Of a stretch of DNA of 64,000 bases, positions 26,237 to 33,887 are shown one piece after another (the stretch's first letter is position 1; every line of letters begins with the position of its first letter). Source of the stretch: Streptomyces cyanogenus (GTDB taxonomy: Bacteria > Actinomycetota > Actinomycetes > Streptomycetales > Streptomycetaceae); contig NZ_CP071839.1 in NCBI RefSeq assembly GCF_017526105.1, forward strand, positions 5,347,001 to 5,411,000. The letters are read 5' to 3'. Under the pieces are notes generated by a model. The model made no database searches, had not been told where the DNA came from, and was given only the letters and a program-made list of their open reading frames with translations. The position numbers and the translations under genes were made by a program.

Positions 26237-26845
26237 TTGGGCCAGGGAGGGGAACCCCGCCGCCCGCAGCCGCGGGACGGGGAGCTGGGCGCGGCCGTCG
26301 CGCGGGCCCAGGACGGTGACGAGACCGCCTTCGCGGTGGCCTACCGGATCGTGCAGCCCGGCCTGCTGGGCTATCTGCGGGGCCTGGTCGGCGACGACGC
26401 GGAGGACGTCGCCTCCGACGCCTGGCTGGAGATCGCCCGCGACCTCGGCCGGTTCCGGGGCGACGGTGCCGGCTTCCGCGGCTGGACCGCGACCATCGCC
26501 CGGCACCGCGCGCTGGACCATCTGCGCCGGCAGCGGGTACGGCCCCGGGCGGCGCAGCTCGAACAGGACGCCCTGGAGCTGCCCGGCCGCCTCAGCACCC
26601 ACGACCAGGCCCTGGAGTCGCTCTCCACGGAACGCGCGCTGGACCTGGTGCGCGGGCTGCCCCGGGACCAGGCCGAGGCGGTGCTGCTCCGGGTGGTCGT
26701 CGGCCTCGACGGGCCGGCCGCCGCCCGCGTCCTCGGCAAACGCCCCGGCGCCGTCCGCACCGCCGCGTACCGGGGACTGCGCCGCCTGGCCCGCCAACTC
26801 GGCACCGACGGTGCGACGGACGCCGATCCGCCGACGCCGGGGTGA
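26237..26845 (+). CDS. ECF-type RNA polymerase sigma factor (pair 1)
   Basis: The protein has sigma region 2 (FAVAYRIVQPGLLGYLRGL, then DAEDVASDAWLEIARDLGRF and RGWTATIARHRALDHLRRQ) and region 4 (LPRDQAEAVLLRVVVGLDGP, with KRPGAVRTAAYRGLRRL). TTG 26237 was chosen because GAGGACGG precedes it and because the start then aligns with the paralogue at 33225; GTG 26204 is the alternative. It is followed by a membrane protein that is probably its partner. It is strongly similar to the sigma factor at 33225-33887. Confidence 0.88.
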   Translation: MGQGGEPRRPQPRDGELGAAVARAQDGDETAFAVAYRIVQPGLLGYLRGLVGDDAEDVASDAWLEIARDLGRFRGDGAGFRGWTATIARHRALDHLRRQRVRPRAAQLEQDALELPGRLSTHDQALESLSTERALDLVRGLPRDQAEAVLLRVVVGLDGPAAARVLGKRPGAVRTAAYRGLRRLARQLGTDGATDADPPTPG

Positions 26846-26897
26846 GCCGAGATGAACGACACCGGGCGCGGGACGCGTATGCAGAAGCGCGGACCGG

Positions 26898-27722
26898 ATG
26901 AGGACGGGAACGGGCATGGGCGAACGGCACAGCGGTGACGGGCCGTCCGGTCGTCGGCGCGCGCACCCTGACGGCACCGTCGCCGCGCCCGGGCCGGCCG
27001 GCACCCCCGCGGGCCTGCCGGACCTGGAGACGCGGATCGGTGCCGCGCTGCGCGCCGGGGACTTGGACCCCGAGGCCGAGCGCGGCGCCGTGGCCGCGTT
27101 CCGGGCCGCGCGCGAGGCGGGCGCGCACGACGCCAGGACCCGCGCCCGGGACGACTGGCGGCCCGGCCGCCCCCGCCGCGCCCTGCGGACCACCCTCTCG
27201 CTGGCGCTGGCGAGTCTCACGCTGGGCGGAGTCGCCGTCGCGGCGATCGGCTCGGCACGGTCCGGGCCGGACGACGACGGCCGGCCCGCCCCGCGCTCCA
27301 CGCACCCGTCGGCGAGCGCCCCCACCGCCCCGGCGGCGGACGCCACGGCCGACGGCACGGCGGCCGGGCCGGGGGACACCGGCTCCCCCGCGCCCTCCGG
27401 GGAGGCCGCGCGTCCGACGACCGCCGCGGACACCCTGGCCCACTGCCGTGCCTACGCGCAGGCGGGGCAGCGGGGCGGTGCCCTGAAGGCGACGGCCTGG
27501 CAGCGGCTGGTCGCGGCGGCGGGAGGCCGGGAGAAGGTCGCGGCCTACTGCGCCGCCCAGGAGGCCCGGACGCAGGACCGGAGCACCGGCAGGACGGCCG
27601 ATCCCGGCGAATCCGGTGACCGGGGCGCCTCCGGCACCTCCGTCGATTCGGGCGACCCCGGCACCGGCAAGGGCGAGGGCAGGGGCGCCGACCGCGGGAA
27701 GCCGACCGGCGGCAAGCGCTAG
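26898..27722 (+). CDS. Single-span partner of ECF sigma factor (pair 1)
   Basis: The protein (274 residues from ATG 26898; ATG 26916 possible) has an N-terminal cytoplasmic region, one membrane span (LRTTLSLALASLTLGGVAVAA), a Pro/Ala/Thr-rich stretch, and a small outer domain with two Cys (HCRAYAQ... VAAYCAAQEA). The equivalent protein of pair 2 has the same layout. Its position right after the sigma gene suggests an anti-sigma-like or sensing role. No classical zinc anti-sigma motif was seen. Confidence 0.75.
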   Translation: MRTGTGMGERHSGDGPSGRRRAHPDGTVAAPGPAGTPAGLPDLETRIGAALRAGDLDPEAERGAVAAFRAAREAGAHDARTRARDDWRPGRPRRALRTTLSLALASLTLGGVAVAAIGSARSGPDDDGRPAPRSTHPSASAPTAPAADATADGTAAGPGDTGSPAPSGEAARPTTAADTLAHCRAYAQAGQRGGALKATAWQRLVAAAGGREKVAAYCAAQEARTQDRSTGRTADPGESGDRGASGTSVDSGDPGTGKGEGRGADRGKPTGGKR

Positions 27723-27798
27723 GTGCCGTAGGGCGCCTGAACAGGCGTCACGTTGTCCAGCAGAGGTTTCGCTTACCGCCCTGTTGGTATTTCAGGAG

Positions 27799-28668
27799 TC
27801 AGGCAGCCTGCGAGTAGCTGAAGCCGAGTGACGCGAGGCCCTCGGATCGACACAAGCGGTCGGAGGGCCCGCCTACCTCCGTCTGGAGTAGCTGATAGGC
27901 AGCTCCGCTGGTCTGCCCCCAGTGCATCGCAGCTCGCCACAGCAAGCGACCCAGACCCGAGCCGCGATGCTTCGGCAGAACGCCGAAGTATTGCGGCATG
28001 AGTTGCGACGTCCCGATGGCGTCGGGGCGGATCTCCATGGGTCCGATGGCGCCCACCACCTTGCCGGCGACTACCGCCGTGAGGACCGGGCCGACCTGTC
28101 CGGCCTGCATCTGGTCGTGGAGGAAGGCGAAGCCGTCGGGGGCCATCTGACGGGCGAAGTCGGCGAAGGATTCCCTCGCCCCCTGTGGCCACTCGTCGAA
28201 GGGACGCACGGGCCCGACAGGCGCCGGGCACAGTGCTGCCTTGAAGTCCATGAGCTGAATACGGGTGCCTTGTCTGGTGGGCACCTCCGGACCGAGGAAG
28301 CGGACGACGTGGGCTTTCGCAGCGCCGTGGACGGCGGAGAGCTTCCGGGCCAACTCGGAGGCTGTCAGAAGGCTTTCGGCCTCCATGCCGTAGACGTGGA
28401 CCTTGATCGTCCCGGAGCCTCGACGGGACAGGCTGGGGATCAGCGTCTCGTGGGGCCGATGCACGATGTCCTCGGCGAGAACGCTCTCGTCTTTGCTCTC
28501 TGACCAGCGGATGTCCTTGTCGTACCGCAGGAACCATTGATCGGTCGAGGCCGCAGTCAACGTGTCGGTGAACAGATCTTCGGTGAGCACCGAGGGATGC
28601 ACGGGGCCGATGGTCGGTACGAAGGGCACCGTCACCACTGGACGCAGCCAGTCCCAGCGGAATCGCAT
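27799..28668 (-). CDS. GNAT acetyltransferase of RiPP island
   Basis: This 289-residue protein has a GNAT domain in its C-terminal half: LTAVVAGKVVGAIGPMEI, then the acetyl-CoA loop VLPKHRGSGLGRLLWRAA with R235-G-S-G-L-G. Residues 1-150 match nothing I know. The gene follows the precursor gene on the same strand, separated by a hairpin at 28701-28731, so it probably belongs to the same operon. It could acetylate the matured peptide or protect the host; both are inference. Codon use is less G/C-biased than in the flanking core genes. Confidence 0.8.
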   Translation of the reverse strand: MRFRWDWLRPVVTVPFVPTIGPVHPSVLTEDLFTDTLTAASTDQWFLRYDKDIRWSESKDESVLAEDIVHRPHETLIPSLSRRGSGTIKVHVYGMEAESLLTASELARKLSAVHGAAKAHVVRFLGPEVPTRQGTRIQLMDFKAALCPAPVGPVRPFDEWPQGARESFADFARQMAPDGFAFLHDQMQAGQVGPVLTAVVAGKVVGAIGPMEIRPDAIGTSQLMPQYFGVLPKHRGSGLGRLLWRAAMHWGQTSGAAYQLLQTEVGGPSDRLCRSEGLASLGFSYSQAA

Positions 28669-28700
28669 GACCGCACCCTACTCGCCACGCACACACGGAA

Positions 28701-28731
28701 CAGGCCCTGGCGCGAAGTACGCCAGGGCCTG
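28701..28731 (-). terminator. Perfect hairpin between precursor and GNAT genes
   Basis: CAGGCCCTGGCG (28701-28712) and CGCCAGGGCCTG (28720-28731) form a 12-base-pair stem with a 7-base loop. It lies between the precursor stop and the GNAT start. It may attenuate transcription, or protect the 3' end of an mRNA rich in precursor. Confidence 0.7.
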
Positions 28732-28752
28732 ACCGGAACTGATCATTGCAGG

Positions 28753-28917
28753 TCAGTGGGGGTTGTCGTCACTCCCGCTGCACGAGCAGGCGACCCCTTC
28801 GAGTAGGTCGTCGAGGTCGTCGACCGGGGCGATGGCCGGGGTTGCGACCATCGCGACCGGAAGCTCCGGCCGGATGACCGGGGGCTTGCGGCCGATGGTC
28901 ACGGGTACGGCGCTCAT
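28753..28917 (-). CDS. Putative RiPP precursor peptide
   Basis: This 54-residue peptide starts MSAVPVTIGRKPP and has a Pro/Val/Ala-rich leader, an acidic PVDDLDDLLEG segment typical of a recognition helix, and a short C-terminus VACSCSGSDDNPH. Cys44 and Cys46 form CxC; Cys46 and Asp50 form a CxxxD spacing of the kind used in thioether crosslinks. Its ATG overlaps the stop of the radical SAM gene (ATGA), so the two are translationally coupled. Being too short for usual gene callers, it could easily be missed. The precursor role is inferred from context. Confidence 0.75.
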   Translation of the reverse strand: MSAVPVTIGRKPPVIRPELPVAMVATPAIAPVDDLDDLLEGVACSCSGSDDNPH

Positions 28918-30116
28918 AGGCTCAGCTTCTCCTTCGATAGACCGTGCTGGCAGTAATTGATCAGTGGTGCCTTCGCCTCCTGGAACTGCTTGGCGAGCGG
29001 GCGGCACACGCGGCAGGAGCCGGATAGCGCGCACCCCTCGCAGCCCCCGGTGCGAAGCATGAGCTGGTCCGAGATGCCAGGCAGCCGGCGCAGTCCCTCG
29101 ATGCCCTCGGACAGGAGGTCGATCTGATCGTCCCGACCGACCTTGCACATGCTGACCATCCCGTATGGGTCGGCATGGAAGAACGTCACCCCCGCGTTGC
29201 AGCCGGTGAACGGCTTGCGCTCGCGCAGGTGCTCAGTGGACTGGGCGATGAGGCTTTCCGGGCCGCCGTAGATGGTCGGCGTCATGTTCGTGTAAGCGTG
29301 GTGAGGGATGCCCCACTCATCGGAGAGCGCGGCCATCCGATCGGCCTCGTGCGCTGTCTCGTTGGTGACGATCAAGTTCAGGCGTAACGGCAGGCCAGCA
29401 GCTCGGCCGGCGTCGATACCGCGCTTGAACGCCTTCCATGCCCCCCGGCGCCGGGTGAATTGGTCGAACGTCTCCTCTGTGGCGCCGTACATGCTGACGA
29501 CGATCCGGTACGGAGGGGAGTCCCGGAAGAGACGCAGGATGTCCCGATTCCACAGCCGAGTGGCGTTGGTGGAGACGGTGAGCATCATCCCCAGGTTGAA
29601 GGCGTAGCGGTAGGCGCCGGGGAAGTCGCGGTCAATGGTGGGTTCGCCTCCGGTGATCTGAAGCCAGAGCACGCCCGCGTCTTGCATGATGTCCAGTAGC
29701 CGGACCTTCTGCTGCCAGGTCAGTCCGGAGAATTCCTTCACGCCGAGATAGCAGTGTGGGCACTCCAGGTTGCAGCCCAGGTTGATTTCCCAGCTCGCGC
29801 GACCGAAGTCGTAGGGGGACGGTTTGCGCACGAGTACGGAGTCGGCGAGCGGCCCGCCGGGCATTTCGAGGCCCCAGCGCTGCAGAACGGCCGCGCGCAG
29901 CCAGGGTGGCGCCGGCTGCTGGGACTCCGAGGCCGCGGCCAGTTCGGTGAAGTGGCCGGCGGGGATGCGTAGCGCCGACGTGCTGCCCGGTCGAACGACG
30001 AGGTGGCCGTCGAGGAACGGGCTGGCGATGAGACGGGGTTGAGGCGCCGACCTTTCCATGAGAGCTGCTTCGCGCCTGGTGGCGTCCTCGGCTTCCTCGG
30101 GCTCAAGATGGCCCAT
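28914..30116 (-). CDS. Radical SAM/SPASM peptide maturase
   Basis: The 400-residue enzyme has the radical SAM cluster motif CNLECPHC (Cys115, 119, 122), ITGGEPTIDRD for SAM binding, and a SPASM domain. The SPASM cysteines read Cys306-x12-Gly-x4-Cys324, then Cys359, 362, 368, 371 and Cys389, enough for two auxiliary iron-sulfur clusters. The N-terminal 105 residues could be a degenerate PqqD-like recognition domain. ATG 30116 has AAGGAG seven bases upstream. SPASM maturases install thioether or carbon-carbon links in peptides; the target is probably the 54-residue peptide encoded immediately downstream. Confidence 0.92.
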   Translation of the reverse strand: MGHLEPEEAEDATRREAALMERSAPQPRLIASPFLDGHLVVRPGSTSALRIPAGHFTELAAASESQQPAPPWLRAAVLQRWGLEMPGGPLADSVLVRKPSPYDFGRASWEINLGCNLECPHCYLGVKEFSGLTWQQKVRLLDIMQDAGVLWLQITGGEPTIDRDFPGAYRYAFNLGMMLTVSTNATRLWNRDILRLFRDSPPYRIVVSMYGATEETFDQFTRRRGAWKAFKRGIDAGRAAGLPLRLNLIVTNETAHEADRMAALSDEWGIPHHAYTNMTPTIYGGPESLIAQSTEHLRERKPFTGCNAGVTFFHADPYGMVSMCKVGRDDQIDLLSEGIEGLRRLPGISDQLMLRTGGCEGCALSGSCRVCRPLAKQFQEAKAPLINYCQHGLSKEKLSL

Positions 30117-30156
30117 CGCTGCACTCCTTGTCTTGGTGGGGATGTCAGAGTCCGAG

Positions 30157-30333
30157 CGGGCGGGAGGTGGTCCTTGCCCCCCTTGATCAGGAACGTCTCC
30201 CGCTTGCGGAAGATGAGCACCTTCCCGCTGCCACGGACCGTCCGCATGCCGACAATCCGCACGTGGATGTAGTCGAGAAACACAGGTCGTATAGCGGCAC
30301 GAGCGCCATCTGTTCGCCAAGGTGCTCACGCAT
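30157..30333 (-). pseudogene. Possible frameshifted coding remnant upstream of maturase
   Basis: The gap between the HATPase and maturase genes shows coding-like third-position bias in two successive frames. One reads MREHLGEQMALVPLYDL from 30333; the second, from 30283, reads FLDYIHVRIVGMRTVRGSGK and continues VLIFRKRETFLIKGGKD. A single-base shift near 30285 would join them. It may be a decayed small gene; it could also be chance, and no family was recognised. Confidence 0.3.
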
Positions 30334-30808
30334 GCAGCGGGGGAGTTCCCTGGCGACGTGGTGGGGACTGACGCTTTCCTTCAGCCCGGTCTCGCTCGGT
30401 CTCTTCGTCTGGTGAACGGTCGATCTCGAACCAGACGACCTTGCCGGGGGGACGCGGGTCTACGCCCCAGCGGCTCGTCAACGCCTGAACGAGCAGCAGT
30501 CCCCGCCCTCCCGCGTCCTCGATCGAGGGCGTCCGGAGCCGGGCTCGCCTCCGTACGGTGTCTTGGCACTCGACCCGGACCCTGTGGTCGTCGATCTCGA
30601 TGTTGAGCCTGAATCGGCGGCCCGGAGCGGAACCGTGCTGCACTGCGTTCGCGACCAACTCGGATACGCACAGCACGATGTCGTCGACATCCAAGCCGAC
30701 GCCGGCAAGGACCCGTCGTGTGAACTCACGTGCGGCCCCGACCGATTCGGCTCGGGGACGGAACACCTCAGCCACGCTCCCGCCAGCGTAGGAGACATCT
30801 CTGCTCAT
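30326..30808 (-). CDS. HATPase_c protein (RsbW-like)
   Basis: The 160-residue protein has a GHKL ATPase fold: SELVANAVQHG (N box) and DAGGRGLLLVQALTSRWGV (G box). Such small proteins in Streptomyces resemble anti-sigma-factor kinases and often sit beside DNA-binding regulators. ATG 30808 follows GTGAGGA; an ATG at 30853 is possible. It is divergent from the XRE-TPR regulator, suggesting a shared control region for the island. Confidence 0.85.
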   Translation of the reverse strand: MSRDVSYAGGSVAEVFRPRAESVGAAREFTRRVLAGVGLDVDDIVLCVSELVANAVQHGSAPGRRFRLNIEIDDHRVRVECQDTVRRRARLRTPSIEDAGGRGLLLVQALTSRWGVDPRPPGKVVWFEIDRSPDEETERDRAEGKRQSPPRRQGTPPLHA

Positions 30809-30984
30809 CACGGTCCTCACGGCGTTTCCTTCGCTGACTGACGGCGGTTTCATCGGATGGGAGTCCAGCGTTCCGCGCGTAAGACGTGCGGGCCACGGCA
30901 TCCATGAGTCAGTGGTGGGACATCTCGGGGACATGGGACACGCGCCATGATTGAGAGCAGCAGGAGCCGGGGAAGGGGGCCTAC

Positions 30985-32232
30985 ATGAGCCTTGCCGAGA
31001 GGCGTAAAGCCCGGGGCTTAACCCAAGAGGGGTTCGCCTTCGCGGTCGGCGTCGATCGGCGCACCGTGGGCCGTTGGGAGAGAGGCCGATCGAAGCCCCG
31101 GCCTTACCAGCGGCCGAAGGTCGCCGAGGTGCTACAGATCGACCTCGATGAACTCGACGCCCTGTTGGGCCCGGCCGAAGCTCTGCCGGAGCCGCAGGGG
31201 GTGGTATCGAAAGCCCACCGCGGCTCGGGGGACACGGAAGAGATGATCCGACGCGAGTTTCTGCGCCTCATGGCGGTCTCCGGCGCGCTCGCCGCCGTGC
31301 CGATGGAGGGCGCGGACGCCTTGACGGAAGGCGCGCTACGAGGCGGCGCCGACGACTTCGAGCGCATGAACGGCCACCTCTGGCAGGTTTACCAACTTGC
31401 CCGTGCCAAGCACTCGGTGCGTTCCATCGTTCAGTCTCAGCTCGGAGCCCTGAACGACGCCCTTCGGGGCGGTGGTGATCGAGCGAACGTGTTCTGCCTC
31501 GCCGCCGGTGACCTGTTCCAGCTTGCGGGAGAGCTGGCCTTCGACGCCAACCGCTACGGTGACGCGACGGCCTCGTACTCGTTGGCCGCCAGCGCCAGCA
31601 AGGAGGCAGGCAACTACGATCTATGGGCCTGTGCGCTCATTCGTAGTGCGTACGTGGATCTTTCCGAGGAGCGCTACCGGCGAGCCGCGGAAACACTCGG
31701 CGCGGCACGTCGAGTCGCCCTTCACGGGGACAGCAGCCTCTCGACGCGGCATTGGGCGGCAGCGGTTCAGGCCGAGGCGTACGCGTGGATGGGTGACTTC
31801 GACGCCTGTGAGGAGGCGCTCGACGAAGCGGAGAAGGTGTCCAACCTCAGCGGTGAGGTCTCCAACGGTGGATGGCTGCGCTTCGACGGCTCCCGCCTGG
31901 CCGAGGAGCGCGGCGCCCGGTACTTGCAGCTCAACCGGCTCGTCCTCGCCGAGGCCGCTCTCAAGGACGCGCTTCGGCTCAAGCCCCTCGCCTCCGGCCA
32001 ATCCTTCCGCCGCCGTGGCGCTGTGCTCGTCGACCTGGCCGCCATCGGGGCCAAGAGGAAGGATTCGGATCAGGTCGTGCAGTACGGGCTCGAAGCCCTC
32101 CGCCTGGCGCGCGAGTCCGGGTCCGGATACGTCGCCCGTAGACTCCAAACCCTGACTGCCGAGCTGGGCACTTTCGGACGCGACCGGCGCATTGCCGAGT
32201 TGACGGCCGAGATCGGCACCCTGCCGGCATGA
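30985..32232 (+). CDS. XRE-family regulator with TPR-like region
   Basis: The 415-residue protein has an N-terminal XRE helix-turn-helix (RRKARGLTQEGFAFAVGVD then RRTVGRWERGRSKPRPYQRP). A linker with RREFLRLMAVSGALAAVP at residues 89-106 follows, then a long alpha-helical repeat region of TPR type. This architecture is common in Streptomyces, where it may sense small peptides or metabolites. Good spacing from GGAAGGGGG supports ATG 30985. It is divergent from the HATPase gene and is probably the regulator of the RiPP island. Confidence 0.85.
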   Translation: MSLAERRKARGLTQEGFAFAVGVDRRTVGRWERGRSKPRPYQRPKVAEVLQIDLDELDALLGPAEALPEPQGVVSKAHRGSGDTEEMIRREFLRLMAVSGALAAVPMEGADALTEGALRGGADDFERMNGHLWQVYQLARAKHSVRSIVQSQLGALNDALRGGGDRANVFCLAAGDLFQLAGELAFDANRYGDATASYSLAASASKEAGNYDLWACALIRSAYVDLSEERYRRAAETLGAARRVALHGDSSLSTRHWAAAVQAEAYAWMGDFDACEEALDEAEKVSNLSGEVSNGGWLRFDGSRLAEERGARYLQLNRLVLAEAALKDALRLKPLASGQSFRRRGAVLVDLAAIGAKRKDSDQVVQYGLEALRLARESGSGYVARRLQTLTAELGTFGRDRRIAELTAEIGTLPA

Positions 32233-32246
32233 CGAGAGGGGATGGC

Positions 32247-32609
32247 ATGACCAACGAGGGCGCGCGGGTCTTCCGTGAGGCGTGGATCGCTGGAGTGCGG
32301 AAGCACTTTCCCGGCGAGCCCAAGCCGAGCTACGTGACCCCATGGGAGGAGACGCCCGAGTGGGAACGCGAGGCCGCCGGCGCCGTGTACGAGCAGGTGC
32401 GCCAGTTCCTCGAACTGAGCGGTGGGCACGCGACCCGGCTGTCGCGCGAGCAGAAGGGCCGCTTTGTCGCAACGTGCTGGACAGCGCAGATGTACAAGCA
32501 CTTCGAGGACCCGAAGCCCGGATACGTGGCTGACTGGCCGGACCTGCCGGACTGGCAGCAAGAGACGGACTCCGACATTTTCGAGGCTGTCGAGATCAGC
32601 GTGAAGTAG
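32247..32609 (+). CDS. Small protein of two tandem W-KHF-PKP-YV repeats
   Basis: The 120-residue protein consists of two related units. Unit 1 (residues about 13-42) has WIAGVRKHFPGEPKPSYV and TPWEETPEWERE; unit 2 (about 78-106) has WTAQMYKHFEDPKPGYV and ADWPDLPDWQQE. No family name was recognised. ATG 32247 follows GAGAGGGGA; an ATG at 32229 overlaps the upstream XRE stop (ATGA), so coupling is also possible. It ends at a strong terminator. A regulatory or partner role with the XRE protein is inferred only from adjacency. Confidence 0.75.
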   Translation: MTNEGARVFREAWIAGVRKHFPGEPKPSYVTPWEETPEWEREAAGAVYEQVRQFLELSGGHATRLSREQKGRFVATCWTAQMYKHFEDPKPGYVADWPDLPDWQQETDSDIFEAVEISVK

Positions 32610-32620
32610 AAGTGGCCGAC

Positions 32621-32663
32621 AGAAGGCCCCGCCCGAGCCGTTTCCGCCAGGGTGGGGCCTTCT
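32621..32663 (+). terminator. Terminator after repeat-protein gene
   Basis: AGAAGGCCCCGCCC pairs with GGGTGGGGCCTTCT (one G-T pair) and is followed by TCCGTCTTC. It marks the right-hand end of the XRE transcript and probably of the island's coding part. Confidence 0.8.
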
Positions 32664-32946
32664 TCCGTCTTCAGGTGGTCGGGCCGAGGGCAACGAAGAG
32701 GGATCTCCGGGGCCGGCTCTCGCTCACGCCGAGTCCGGGCCGGGTGCCGGGAGGGGGAGCCCCGTAGAGGTCTACGCGAATGTGAGGCACTCCTCACCGG
32801 ACACACGATGGCTCAGTGCGGTGAGCGCGGAGAAGGGGCTCGCAAGCCGGTGGCAGGGACGGCTCAGCGCGTTGTCCCGCAACATCGCATGGGTGCGCCT
32901 GACCGGTTGGTCACGCGTTAGTCGCAGTGGCAGCCTGTTCCAGGCC
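32664..32946. other. Stretch without a confident gene
   Basis: From the terminator at 32663 to the small gene at 32947 no gene could be supported. A forward open frame (RHSSPDTRWLSAVSAEKGLA onward) has moderate coding bias but no start signal and no recognisable family. No tRNA, att duplication or transposase remnant was seen. It is the likely right edge of the inserted block. Confidence 0.5.
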
Positions 32947-33081
32947 TCACCACAGGCCAGAGAGGTAGGCCGAGGCAACGGCCGGGGCCGCCACCCCCCA
33001 CAGGAGAGGCCCCGGCCGTCGCGCGGACGGGCCGCGCACGGCCCGTACCTTTCTCAGCGCCGCGCGTGCCGTTTCTGTCAC
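32947..33081 (-). CDS. 44-residue hydrophobic small protein
   Basis: A short reverse-strand frame begins at GTG 33081 with a strong GGAGGTG ribosome-binding site five bases away. It encodes VTETARAALRKVRAVRGPSA then RRPGPLLWGVAAPAVASAYL and a short tail. The basic N-terminus followed by a hydrophobic helix suggests a membrane-associated small protein. It is divergent from the pair 2 sigma gene. Support rests on the ribosome-binding site and codon bias. Confidence 0.5.
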   Translation of the reverse strand: MTETARAALRKVRAVRGPSARRPGPLLWGVAAPAVASAYLSGLW

Positions 33082-33224
33082 ACCCCGCCACCTCCGAATC
33101 TCACCCTGCGCACACCCGAACCCGGTCACGAGTTAGTTGCATCTTCTACGGACGTGGACGCGCAGTGGTTTCACGCCGTAACGTGCCTTTCGCGCCGACC
33201 GAAGACAGGCGTAAAGGGAGTACG

Positions 33225-33887
33225 GTGCTGGGGGACGACGCGGAGCTGACCGCCGCGGTGTGTGCGGCACAGAACGGAGACGAGACCGCGTTCCGTACGG
33301 TGTACCGCGCGGTCCATCCCCGCCTGCTCGGATACGTCCGCACACTGGTCGGCGATCCGGACGCCGAGGACGTCGCGTCCGAGGCCTGGTTGCAGATCGC
33401 CCGCGACCTGGACCGGTTCAGCGGCGACGCCGACCGGTTCCGCGGCTGGGCCGCCAGGATCGCCCGCAACCGCGCCCTGGACCACATACGCATGCGCGGC
33501 CGCCGCCCCGCCATAGGCGGCGACGAGACGGAGCTGACCGGGCGGGCCGCCGAGTCCGACACGGCCGGCGAGGCCATCGAGGCCCTGGCCACCGACAGCG
33601 CCCTCTCCCTGATCGCCCGGCTCCCGCAGGACCAGGCCGAGGCGGTCGTCCTGCGCGTGGTCGTCGGCCTGGACGCCAAGACCGCCGCCGAGACCCTCGG
33701 CAAACGCGCGGGCGCCGTCCGCACCGCAGCGCACCGCGGTCTGAAGCGGCTCGCGGAGCTGATCGGCGCCGATCCGGAATCGGCGGGCGGACTCGACGCA
33801 CTCCCGCCGCAGCGAGAACCGCGCCACCGCGCGGTGACGTCCGCAACTGTGACGCATACGCGTACGCGGACGCAGAAGGACATGTGA
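33225..33887 (+). CDS. ECF-type RNA polymerase sigma factor (pair 2)
   Basis: The 220-residue protein has sigma region 2 (DAEDVASEAWLQIARDLDRF and ARIARNRALDHIRMRGRRP) and region 4 (LPQDQAEAVVLRVVVGLDAK, with KRAGAVRTAAHRGLKRLAEL). It is a close paralogue of the sigma factor at 26237. GTG 33225 follows AAAGGGAG. Its stop overlaps the start of the next gene (TGATG), so the two are coupled, as expected for a sigma factor and its partner. Confidence 0.9.
   Translation: MLGDDAELTAAVCAAQNGDETAFRTVYRAVHPRLLGYVRTLVGDPDAEDVASEAWLQIARDLDRFSGDADRFRGWAARIARNRALDHIRMRGRRPAIGGDETELTGRAAESDTAGEAIEALATDSALSLIARLPQDQAEAVVLRVVVGLDAKTAAETLGKRAGAVRTAAHRGLKRLAELIGADPESAGGLDALPPQREPRHRAVTSATVTHTRTRTQKDM

Noticed and set aside
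32782..33249. Forward 155-codon open frame between the island and sigma pair 2
   Set aside because: Coding bias is uneven, it overlaps both a better reverse small gene and the sigma promoter, and no family was recognised.
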